Source: CALMSM01 sp964534095
Lineage (GTDB): Bacteria; Patescibacteriota; Saccharimonadia; Saccharimonadales; CALMSM01
Direction of reading: 5' to 3'
Assembly (NCBI GenBank): GCA_964534095.1
Contig: CAZHPF010000041.1
Location: 1-7,714, forward strand
DNA: 7,714 nt
How positions within the stretch are numbered: position 1 is the stretch's first letter; every line of letters begins with the position of its first letter. A program made the translations under genes and the position numbers. The notes under the pieces are model-generated. The model ran no database searches and had not been told where the DNA came from. It worked only from the letters and a program-made list of their open reading frames with translations. Below, one piece after another: positions 1 to 4,411 of the stretch.

Positions 1-47
1 ACACGAATCAAAGAATCTGGGGCAAAAGCTGCTGGCTGTTTTTGCAT
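1..47 (-). CDS. Start of a dcw gene cut by the left edge (probably FtsI-type transpeptidase)
   Basis: Only the first 15 codons are in the window, reading MQKQPAAFAPDSLIR and continuing past base 1. A clear Shine-Dalgarno (AAAGGAA, 52-58) lies 4 nt before the ATG at 45-47. The gene begins 24 nt after the ftsL-like stop, so it is the next gene in the same transcript. Nothing in 15 residues identifies a family. The proposed role, a penicillin-binding protein of the FtsI/PBP2 type that cross-links septal peptidoglycan, comes only from the usual dcw order mraZ-rsmH-ftsL-ftsI. Existence of the gene is well supported by the ribosome binding site, open frame and spacing; its identity is inference. 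Confidence 0.6.
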   Translation of the reverse strand, partial: MQKQPAAFAPDSLIR

Positions 48-71
48 AGCGTTCCTTTAGGCCTACAAAGC

Positions 72-419
72 CTAGTTTTGTATTGTTGACGACGGCGATA
101 CAGCAACAAGCGCCTTAGCAACATCGCTATTTTTAACACGTTCAACTGACTGCAAGCGTGCTGCACTGACTTCGAGGTCGTCATGTTCAACTTGTAACGA
201 CGTTTGTTGGGACTGTAGATCGCTAATTGTGTAGCTAAGCGCGTTTGTTTTTGTCACTTGCGTAAGGTACAACAGTCCGACCAAGCACGCCAGTACAATT
301 AATAGTACGGTGTTACTCACAGGGCCAAGCGTACGTTCGTCGCTCCGCATCCGTGCAATATTCTGTTGGCTCGCAGCATAGCGTTGCCTGTTTGCTGCTA
401 GTGAGGATGAATAGGTCAT
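72..419 (-). CDS. ftsL: FtsL-like bitopic cell-division protein
   Basis: This 115-residue protein has the FtsL/DivIC layout: a short polar, positively charged cytoplasmic N-terminus (residues 1-34), one membrane span (about 35-53, TVLLIVLACLVGLLYL), then an outer segment predicted as a coiled coil (about 57-95, rich in Q, L, S, E with heptad-like spacing). FtsL proteins bridge the divisome with FtsB and recruit or activate FtsW/FtsI at the septum. FtsL sequences are poorly conserved, so the call rests on topology, size and position after rsmH and before a probable ftsI start. The start ATG at 417-419 has no good Shine-Dalgarno; the upstream A-rich tract (428-439 in complement) repeats the one before rsmH. 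It could also be a DivIC/FtsB-type septum protein. The length and topology fit; the exact family is not proven. Confidence 0.72.
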   Translation of the reverse strand: MTYSSSLAANRQRYAASQQNIARMRSDERTLGPVSNTVLLIVLACLVGLLYLTQVTKTNALSYTISDLQSQQTSLQVEHDDLEVSAARLQSVERVKNSDVAKALVAVSPSSTIQN

Positions 420-452
420 GGAAACTCTTTTTGTTTTTATGTTTGTATTGGC

Positions 453-484
453 GCCTCACGCCCGCCAAAAGGTAAGCGTGAGGC
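453..484 (-). repeat. Perfect 9-bp hairpin in the rsmH-ftsL gap
   Basis: The arms GCCTCACGC (453-461) and GCGTGAGGC (476-484) are perfect complements around a 14-nt loop. It sits 33 nt before the ftsL-like ATG on the minus strand and 18 nt after the stop of a 19-codon small ORF. Neither strand has a U-run after it, so it is not a standard intrinsic terminator. It may be an mRNA stability or processing structure, or half of an attenuator. Confidence 0.6.
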
Positions 485-502
485 TGCTTGAGCATAACTC
501 GA

Positions 503-562
503 CTACGTTACCCGTACCCGAACTTTGTATGCTCTGGAGAGGTTTTTAACCTGGATAGGCAT
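503..562 (-). CDS. Possible 19-residue small ORF between rsmH and ftsL
   Basis: ATG at 560-562 is preceded at 6-nt spacing by AAAGGAG (569-575), the best Shine-Dalgarno in the dcw part of the window. It encodes MPIQVKNLSRAYKVRVRVT and stops with TAG at 503-505. The peptide is basic and I recognise no family. It is not in frame with the downstream ftsL-like gene, so it is not an N-terminal extension. It may be a leader peptide whose translation affects the hairpin at 453-484, an unrecognised small protein, or chance. A short ORF of this size is expected by chance, and only the strong, well-placed Shine-Dalgarno lifts it above background. Confidence 0.33.
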   Translation of the reverse strand: MPIQVKNLSRAYKVRVRVT

Positions 563-580
563 TGCCTGCTCCTTTCTGTT

Positions 581-620
581 TTGTGTGCCCAACAGCTGTT
601 GGTACACAAGTTTTTATTTT
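581..620 (+). terminator. Hairpin after rsmH, terminator-like on the plus strand
   Basis: TTGTGT(581-586) and CCAACAG(589-595... complement 596-602) pair with CTGTTGG and ACACAA (604-609), giving about 13 bp with a small internal loop. Read on the plus strand it is followed by GTTTTTATTTT (610-620), which looks like an intrinsic terminator for antisense transcription. Read on the minus strand, the sense of all genes here, it lies directly after the rsmH stop (614-616) but is followed by A/G-rich sequence, so it should not terminate the operon. On that strand it could instead protect the rsmH 3' end. Confidence 0.45.
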
Positions 621-1504
621 GCGGCGGCACGAAGTTTTGCACTCCTTGCACGCGGATTAAAAACTAGCTCTTCGCTGCTCGCGCTCACCACTTTTTTTGT
701 GAGAAGCCGCAAGGGAGCGTCGTAGCGATCACCAGTGTGCTCGCGAAAGAAATCTTTCACGATACGATCTTCCAGACTATGGAAGCTGATGACCACTATT
801 CGCCCACCCGGAGCCAGAAGGTTAATCCATATCGGCAGCGCTTGCTTCAGCAACCCCAGCTCGTTGTTAACCGCAATCCGCAGTGCCTGAAACATTCGTG
901 TTGCAGGATGTGTTTTGCTGTAGCCCGGCCAAGCCTGCGAAGCTATCGCAGCCAGCTCATGGGTTGTCGTAAACGGACGATTGGCAACGATCAAGCTGGC
1001 GATCTTACGTGCTCGCGGTTCTTCTCCGTAGTCACGCAATATCTTTGCCAGTTCAGCTTCGTCATATGTGTTAACGATTGCTTCGGCTGACAATGCCTGA
1101 GATTGATCCATCCGCATATCAAGCGGACCATCATCCCGGATACTAAATCCACGGTCTGGATTATTAAGGTGCGGTGACGACACGCCCAAATCTGCCAAAA
1201 TCATATCGTACTGACTATGCCTACCCTGCAGCTCCTCTGAAGCACTGAAGAAATCTTTGCAGATAATCTCAGCGTCCTTAAAGCTTGCTTGCTTTTGCAA
1301 AAAGTCAGTCGCCCGACGATCCCGATCGACCAGCGTAAGACCTTGAGGCTTCAATGTGCGTTCCACGACCTTGCCTGCGTGCCCGCCGTATCCGGCCGTC
1401 AGATCGAGATATGACTCTCCTTCTTTCGGTGCCAGGTACCGCAGCACTTCGTCCAACAAGACGGGAATGTGATGATTTTGGTGAGGTTTGTTTGTGTGTT
1501 TCAT
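614..1504 (-). CDS. rsmH: 16S rRNA (cytosine-1402-N4)-methyltransferase RsmH (MraW)
   Basis: RsmH uses S-adenosylmethionine to methylate N4 of cytosine 1402 in 16S rRNA, at the ribosomal P site. The 296-residue length is normal for the family. Hallmarks seen in order: HIPVLLDEVL (12-21); SAM-binding YLDLTAGYGGHAGKV (32-46) with the acidic LVD at 58-60; ILADLGVSSPHLNNPDRGFS (102-121); DGPLDMRMD (125-133); HPATRMFQALRIAVNNEL (199-216); ISFHSLEDRIVK (239-250); and C-terminal NPRARSAKLRA (283-293). All expected motifs are intact. It follows mraZ, the usual order at the start of dcw clusters, but after an unusually long 322-nt gap. The ATG at 1502-1504 lacks a Shine-Dalgarno and is preceded by an A-rich AAAAACAAAAAC leader. 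Confidence 0.97.
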   Translation of the reverse strand: MKHTNKPHQNHHIPVLLDEVLRYLAPKEGESYLDLTAGYGGHAGKVVERTLKPQGLTLVDRDRRATDFLQKQASFKDAEIICKDFFSASEELQGRHSQYDMILADLGVSSPHLNNPDRGFSIRDDGPLDMRMDQSQALSAEAIVNTYDEAELAKILRDYGEEPRARKIASLIVANRPFTTTHELAAIASQAWPGYSKTHPATRMFQALRIAVNNELGLLKQALPIWINLLAPGGRIVVISFHSLEDRIVKDFFREHTGDRYDAPLRLLTKKVVSASSEELVFNPRARSAKLRAAAK

Positions 1505-1577
1505 GTTTTTGTTTTTACAAGGTCACCTATCTAGCAGCCAACGGTTTGTTTTTGTTGAGATTTTTTGTTTTTGTTTG

Positions 1578-1596
1578 TTACATCGCTGGTATGTAA
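1578..1596. repeat. Inverted repeat TTACAT-N7-ATGTAA upstream of rsmH
   Basis: Perfect 6-bp arms (1578-1583 and 1591-1596) flank a 7-nt centre. The element is about 75 nt before the rsmH ATG and also contains the last codons and TAA stop of the 15-codon ORF. It could be a dimeric regulator's operator or a weak RNA hairpin. Arms this short can occur by chance. Confidence 0.35.
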
Positions 1597-1625
1597 AGGA
1601 TGTATGTTGTGATTTGAAAAATCAT
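1578..1625 (-). CDS. Possible 15-residue leader ORF upstream of rsmH
   Basis: ATG at 1623-1625 follows AAGGA at 5-nt spacing and encodes MIFQITTYILYIPAM, ending in TAA (1578-1580). The peptide is hydrophobic and unrecognised. The downstream rsmH has no Shine-Dalgarno of its own, so this short ORF would load ribosomes on the leader better than rsmH does. It may act as a leader peptide, or it may be chance. The supporting evidence is the ribosome binding site and the fact that the rsmH-ftsL gap shows the same arrangement. Confidence 0.28.
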   Translation of the reverse strand: MIFQITTYILYIPAM

Positions 1626-1818
1626 CTAAATCCTTACTCGCTTTGTAACTTTTGAGAGACTTATGTGTGAGGTGGAGTTTTGGGAGGTGTTTTAATGTAA
1701 TGTTCTAAGGTTTTTATAAAGTGGTTGCCTTCGTCCACTTGTTGACCGCCAGATAGCTAACCTCGAGCTTTTATCTGAACTTGCTACTTTTTGCCAAATT
1801 GTAAAAGAACTAGCGACC

Positions 1819-1838
1819 CCGGTGAACTATTCACCCGG
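1819..1838 (-). repeat. Hairpin around the mraZ stop codon
   Basis: GGTGAA (1821-1826) pairs with TTCACC (1830-1835), and the stem extends with CC/GG (1819-1820 with 1837-1838) across a one-base bulge. The mraZ stop codon TAG forms the 3-nt loop. The following minus-strand sequence (GTCGCTAGTTCTTTTAC) has only a weak, delayed T-run, so termination would be inefficient at best. Possible attenuator between mraZ and the long rsmH leader. Confidence 0.4.
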
Positions 1839-2192
1839 TGCCATCAAACGCCAATAACTACCCACACTGACCGCTATGACATCTTTGTCGATGCCTGCGT
1901 AGTCCAGCTGATGCTGCTCTAGCGTCACCCTGCCCTGCTTACTATCCAGTACGCTTGAGGTTTTACCTCGTCGGAACTGGACATTCAGGTCAGCAATCGC
2001 TTCATCGAGCACATCGCCACGGAGCTTTGGCTCTACCATGCTATCCCAGGCTTCCTGAGGATACATATGCAGGTATTTACCAAATCCACGCGTGATGACT
2101 ACCCCGCTCGCAAACTTGCTTCGAAGCTCGGTCGGTATGGTTAACCGCCGCTTGTTATCAAGCTTTCGTTCGAAATAGTCTATTGTGGCCAT
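1827..2192 (-). CDS. mraZ: Transcriptional regulator MraZ
   Basis: MraZ is a DNA-binding protein with two SpoVT/AbrB-type domains that forms a ring and controls its own dcw operon. The two domain cores are visible: DNKRRLTIPTELR (12-24), followed by YLHMYPQEAW (40-49), matching the conserved YP..W block; and DSKQGRVTLEQHQLDYAGI (83-101), followed by VIAVSVGSYWRL (105-116). At 121 residues it is shorter than the usual 140-150. The second repeat is divergent, with VTLEQHQL where IxIPxxLR is typical, although the DxxGR core is kept. It is the first gene of the dcw cluster and lies downstream of TGGG repeats that may be its operator. The ATG at 2190-2192 has no Shine-Dalgarno. Confidence 0.93.
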   Translation of the reverse strand: MATIDYFERKLDNKRRLTIPTELRSKFASGVVITRGFGKYLHMYPQEAWDSMVEPKLRGDVLDEAIADLNVQFRRGKTSSVLDSKQGRVTLEQHQLDYAGIDKDVIAVSVGSYWRLMAPGE

Positions 2193-2266
2193 TGATAGAG
2201 TTAGTTAATTTGCTAGTGGTTTTTATTTTTGGTCGTTGGCGAGCTGTTTTGGCTTACCTACGATTA

Positions 2267-2313
2267 CCCACTAGTCACAGCATACTACCCCCATTAACCC
2301 ACATGCAAGCCCA
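2267..2313 (-). promoter_or_regulatory. TGGG repeats: candidate MraZ operator
   Basis: On the minus strand TGGG occurs at 2310-2313, 2298-2301, 2290-2293 and 2267-2270. Two of these are GTGGGT, 31 bp apart (about three helical turns), and the first three are 12 and 8 bp apart. Known MraZ boxes in several bacteria are direct TGGG-type repeats about 10 bp apart before mraZ. The sequence and location fit; the spacing is irregular. The repeats overlap the candidate promoter, which would suit autorepression. Confidence 0.5.
2279..2308 (-). promoter_or_regulatory. Candidate mraZ promoter (TTGCAT-N18-TATGCT)
   Basis: On the minus strand a TTGCAT -35 (2303-2308) and TATGCT -10 (2279-2284) are separated by 18 bp. 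The start point would be near 2272, leaving a leader of about 80 nt before mraZ. It lies immediately after the terminator of the upstream gene, where a new promoter is needed, and overlaps TGGG repeats. Both hexamers are imperfect. Confidence 0.4.
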
Positions 2314-2348
2314 AAATACACAAAAGTGCCCCTGATTTAGGGACACTT
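2311..2348 (-). terminator. Intrinsic terminator of the membrane-protein gene
   Basis: On the minus strand AAGTGTCCCT pairs with AGGGGCACTT (2339-2348 and 2324-2333) as a 10-bp RNA stem with one G-U pair and a 5-nt loop AAATC. It is followed by TTTTGTGTATTTT. The same stem has a C-A mismatch and no T-run on the plus strand, so it is directional. It ends the transcript of the gene stopping at 2423 and separates it from mraZ. Confidence 0.87.
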
Positions 2349-2355
2349 ATCCACA
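2347..2355 (+). promoter_or_regulatory. Consensus DnaA box TTATCCACA
   Basis: The nonamer exactly matches the consensus DnaA box TTATNCACA. A second 8/9 match, TTACACACA, is at 2375-2383, 28 bp away and in the same orientation. The perfect box overlaps the near-palindrome TCCACAGGTGGA (2350-2361). Two boxes are too few for a convincing origin, and the flanks are not strikingly AT-rich. They may instead link DnaA to expression near mraZ. One perfect 9-mer could also be chance. Confidence 0.45.
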
Positions 2356-2422
2356 GGTGGACAGTTTTCATGACTTACACACAATATGTAGCGGTTTAGC
2401 CGTTATACTAGACGCTATGTGC

Positions 2423-3223
2423 TTATTGGAGAGCTGGCGTTGGGAGCACTCCCGGCATAGCTTCACCCGTGCTGGTCTGTAAACCATTCTGTCCAAAAGT
2501 AACAGCAAAAGGCGCTCCACCACTCGGTTCCTGTACTACCTGAGCACCGCTGTAATCGTTTTCTAACGCTGACACCCTTATCCATGCGACGTGCTCTGCA
2601 AACGCTTCAGGTGTGGCTACTACTGGTATTTTGCCATCCTCACCGCGCATAATACCACCCATATACACATCGCCGTTAGGTAACGTAGCCACCAAAGGAT
2701 TGAGAAGCTCAACGCGGCTGGCTTGCGCTATAACGTTGTCTACCCACATATGCTGATCTATCTGCGCAAGTGACTCCTGAGAATCCAAGGTCGTGCGCAG
2801 GTTCACTGGATCTTTCCCCGTTTGAGTTACGCGCACACTTCCTGGCATGGTAGTGATATTTACACCGTCCACCTGCAGTTCGGGTTTACCACTTGCTAAG
2901 AAACTAGTGAGTACACGCTTTTCATGTGTTTCGTTCACTTCTACTCGGGGATCACGCGTGGCTTGTTCTTGCCGCGCGCCAGACACATTTACACCCCAGA
3001 TTGCTGCCGCTGTCAGGGCTACGACCCCTACTGCACCAACAAGTACCTCTCGGCCAGAAAGGTTCAATTCGCGCACTCCGTCGCGCACGTGGTTTTTAGC
3101 AACAGCCGCCCGGGAAACAGCTCTGTCTAGCTTAGTCGGTTCCGGGAGTGGCGGCAACAACCATAAGTGATCACGGCGACGTGGTGCTGGTTGTGGGTCA
3201 AATATAAGTGCTTTTCTAGTCAT
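2423..3223 (-). CDS. One-pass membrane protein of unknown function
   Basis: I do not recognise this family. From the ATG at 3221-3223 the protein has 266 residues. Its cytoplasmic N-terminus is basic and proline-rich (PAPRRRDHLWLLPPLPEP at 12-29; R and K continue to about residue 57). One membrane span follows (about 59-80, VLVGAVGVVALTAAAIWGV) and then a roughly 185-residue outer region. The charge pattern predicts N-inside, C-outside. The outer domain is mixed beta-like with short patches GDVYMGGIM (184-192) and WIRVSALENDY (214-224), and it ends in a loose G/T/P-rich tail. No cysteine, lipobox or sortase motif is present. The frame can be extended 8 codons to a TTG at 3245-3247, but that would be at or before the predicted transcription start, so the ATG is preferred. 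It has its own strong promoter and terminator and is therefore a single-gene transcript. Confidence 0.85.
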   Translation of the reverse strand: MTRKALIFDPQPAPRRRDHLWLLPPLPEPTKLDRAVSRAAVAKNHVRDGVRELNLSGREVLVGAVGVVALTAAAIWGVNVSGARQEQATRDPRVEVNETHEKRVLTSFLASGKPELQVDGVNITTMPGSVRVTQTGKDPVNLRTTLDSQESLAQIDQHMWVDNVIAQASRVELLNPLVATLPNGDVYMGGIMRGEDGKIPVVATPEAFAEHVAWIRVSALENDYSGAQVVQEPSGGAPFAVTFGQNGLQTSTGEAMPGVLPTPALQ

Positions 3224-3252
3224 ACTATAGTGTTTAGATAATAACAATACAT

Positions 3253-3281
3253 ACTATATCAAACATAAGCTTATTTGTCAA
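3253..3281 (-). promoter_or_regulatory. Strong sigma-70 promoter of the membrane-protein gene
   Basis: On the minus strand a perfect TTGACA -35 (3276-3281), a 17-bp spacer and TATAGT (3253-3258, 5 of 6 to TATAAT) form the best promoter in the window. The start point should be near 3246, giving a leader of about 23 nt with no Shine-Dalgarno before the ATG at 3223. It occupies the 89-nt gap after yvcK. Confidence 0.82.
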
Positions 3282-3312
3282 TAGCTTGACTGTTGTCTCT
3301 TGGAAACGAACC

Positions 3313-4308
3313 TTAAGTTTTCCTTAGGTGCGCCAAGATAGTTGCTGCTAATTTCCCAGGGTCATGTCGGATGTAGGATCGGGTAATCGCCTCAGGATCG
3401 GACGGTAGGCGTGGATTCCGGTTGACTAAATCGGCTCCGGCGAGGATAGGCACTGATGCAGAGGTCTCTGCCAGAGGTGCGGTTACTTCTTCGCCTGGCT
3501 TGCCATAAGCTTCTAAAAACCCCTCGGGTATTACGCCGTCGTTATACATGATACAGTCAATAAATTCCGCGCCAAGTAAGCGCTCAAGCTCCCGCGCATA
3601 ATCAAGAGCAGTGAAGCCAGCTGTCTGGTGCGGTTTATTGACGAGGTTACCTACATAGACCACTTCCGCTCTTGCAGCTTCTAAAGCGGAGCGCATACCG
3701 TTTAGCAGTAGTGGCGGCACTAGTGATCCGTACAAATCACCTGGCGCCATGACGATAAGATCAGCTCTAGCAATCGCTTCCTCGGCTCGTGGATGAAGCG
3801 CAGCATCGGGTTCAAGCCACAGCGATGGAGGAGTCTCTAGAGGGTTAAACGCAGCTTGGGCGATTTCATATTCACCTCTTACCTGCTCGTCGCCGTTTAT
3901 TTTAGCAATCAGATCATGAGGAGTCTGGGTAGAGGCAATCACTTGTCCCTTCACCCCCATCATTCGAGACACACCCGCTAGCGCTGTTTCAAAGTCTCCG
4001 CATCGTAGTTCGGCACCCGCTAACAGTAAATTGCCTACCGAGTGTCCAGCCAAGGGGCTGCCGGCAGGATAGCGATAATCAAGTAGATCGACCAGCTCTG
4101 GCGCGTCGCTTAATGCCCCAATCGCTTGCCTAACGTCACCTGGAGGTAACACACCGAATTCTTCTCGCAATACACCGCTGGATCCTCCGTTATCGGCCAT
4201 ATTGACGACCGCGCTCAGGTTTACCGGGTGAGGCTTTAAACCGGTAAGTATTGCACGCGTGCCCGCTCCCCCTCCGATTACGGTTATATTGGGTAGCTGT
4301 TCGGTCAT
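3313..4308 (-). CDS. yvcK: YvcK/CofD-like gluconeogenesis factor
   Basis: This belongs to the YvcK branch of the CofD-like (UPF0052) family. Characterised members bind UDP-sugars and link cell-wall synthesis to carbon metabolism, and are needed for growth on gluconeogenic carbon and for normal shape. Motifs seen: GGGAGTR (12-18; commonly GGGTG in the family), NMADNGGSSGVLREEFGVLPPGD (36-58), GDVRQ (57-61), GHSVGNLLLAG (88-98), APGDLYGSLVPPLL (188-201, the family's GPGS-type loop with D for S) and NLVNKPHQTAGFT (221-233). The 331-residue length is normal. It lacks the rapZ and whiA neighbours found beside yvcK in many Firmicutes and Actinobacteria. The ATG at 4306-4308 has no Shine-Dalgarno. 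A connection with the nearby dcw cluster is plausible but is inference. Confidence 0.93.
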   Translation of the reverse strand: MTEQLPNITVIGGGAGTRAILTGLKPHPVNLSAVVNMADNGGSSGVLREEFGVLPPGDVRQAIGALSDAPELVDLLDYRYPAGSPLAGHSVGNLLLAGAELRCGDFETALAGVSRMMGVKGQVIASTQTPHDLIAKINGDEQVRGEYEIAQAAFNPLETPPSLWLEPDAALHPRAEEAIARADLIVMAPGDLYGSLVPPLLLNGMRSALEAARAEVVYVGNLVNKPHQTAGFTALDYARELERLLGAEFIDCIMYNDGVIPEGFLEAYGKPGEEVTAPLAETSASVPILAGADLVNRNPRLPSDPEAITRSYIRHDPGKLAATILAHLRKT

Positions 4309-4320
4309 AGACTGTAGATT

Positions 4321-4359
4321 ATTCTATACGATATATAACTTCAAACCTTTTTAGATCAA
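4321..4359 (-). promoter_or_regulatory. Candidate yvcK promoter region
   Basis: On the minus strand TTGATC (4354-4359) precedes TATATA (4332-4337) by 16 bp, and a second -10-like TATAGAAT lies at 4321-4328, only 12 nt before the ATG. The second box would give a leader of a few bases at most. The region is AT-rich and lies between the GH1 end structure and yvcK. Which -10 is used cannot be decided from sequence alone. Confidence 0.45.
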
Positions 4360-4374
4360 GCAGTTGCTAGGTCT

Positions 4375-4399
4375 AAAAATATACTACCTTTGGTATATT
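4375..4399 (-). terminator. AT-rich terminator-like hairpin after the GH1 gene
   Basis: On the minus strand AATATAC (4393-4399) pairs with GTATATT (4378-4384) around an 8-nt loop, and five T residues follow (4375-4379). The stem overlaps the GH1 stop codon and is AT-rich, so it is probably a moderate terminator. It competes with the overlapping palindrome at 4395-4411. Confidence 0.5.
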
Positions 4400-4411
4400 A
4401 CTTAGTAATAT
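4395..4411. repeat. 17-bp palindrome over the end of the GH1 gene
   Basis: ATATTACT-T-AGTAATAT is perfectly symmetric over 17 bp and covers the last codons and stop of the GH1 gene. Its loop would be too small for a stable RNA hairpin without opening inner pairs, so a DNA-binding dimer site or a coincidence of AT-rich sequence are both possible. It lies about 90 bp upstream of the yvcK start. Confidence 0.4.

Larger units (their letters stand above)
1505..1826. other. 322-nt mraZ-rsmH gap with A-rich leader and inverted repeats
   Basis: No ordinary gene fits in this stretch. On the coding (minus) strand it begins with the hairpin at the mraZ stop and holds an inverted repeat AAGTGG/CCACTT (1719-1740, 10-nt loop). 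It also contains a 15-codon ORF with a Shine-Dalgarno (1578-1625), an inverted repeat TTACAT/ATGTAA (1578-1596), and three copies of AACAAAAACA (complement at 1504-1513, 1547-1556, 1566-1575) leading up to rsmH. I found no convincing -35/-10 pair. In most dcw clusters mraZ and rsmH nearly touch, so a leader of this size suggests a separate control point for rsmH and the genes after it. Confidence 0.6.

Noticed and set aside
8..190. 60-codon minus-strand ORF overlapping the ftsL end
   Set aside because: It lies in another frame inside the ftsL-like gene and runs through the Shine-Dalgarno and start of the left-edge gene; the sequence is arginine/glutamine-rich with no family features.
313..495. 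60-codon minus-strand ORF upstream of and overlapping ftsL
   Set aside because: Out of frame with the ftsL-like gene, no Shine-Dalgarno, and it competes with a protein that has clear membrane-span and coiled-coil features.
2341..2390. Chromosomal replication origin
   Set aside because: Only one perfect and one near-perfect DnaA box, no AT-rich unwinding element and no dnaA or dnaN neighbour.
2404..2409. Plus-strand TATACT promoter just before the end of the membrane-protein gene
   Set aside because: No -35 at 16-18 bp and no plus-strand gene downstream; the short ORF that follows is antisense to a real gene.
2847..3170. 107-codon plus-strand ORF
   Set aside because: It is fully antisense to the membrane-protein gene, which has its own strong promoter and terminator; the Thr/Ser/Arg-rich translation is typical of an antisense shadow.
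3245..3247. TTG as the start of the membrane-protein gene
   Set aside because: It coincides with the expected transcription start of a consensus promoter; the ATG 24 nt downstream is a better start, although leaderless TTG use cannot be fully excluded.
3301..3330. Terminator after yvcK (CCTAAGGAAAACTTAAGG)
   Set aside because: Only three or four pairs form before mismatches and no T-run follows.
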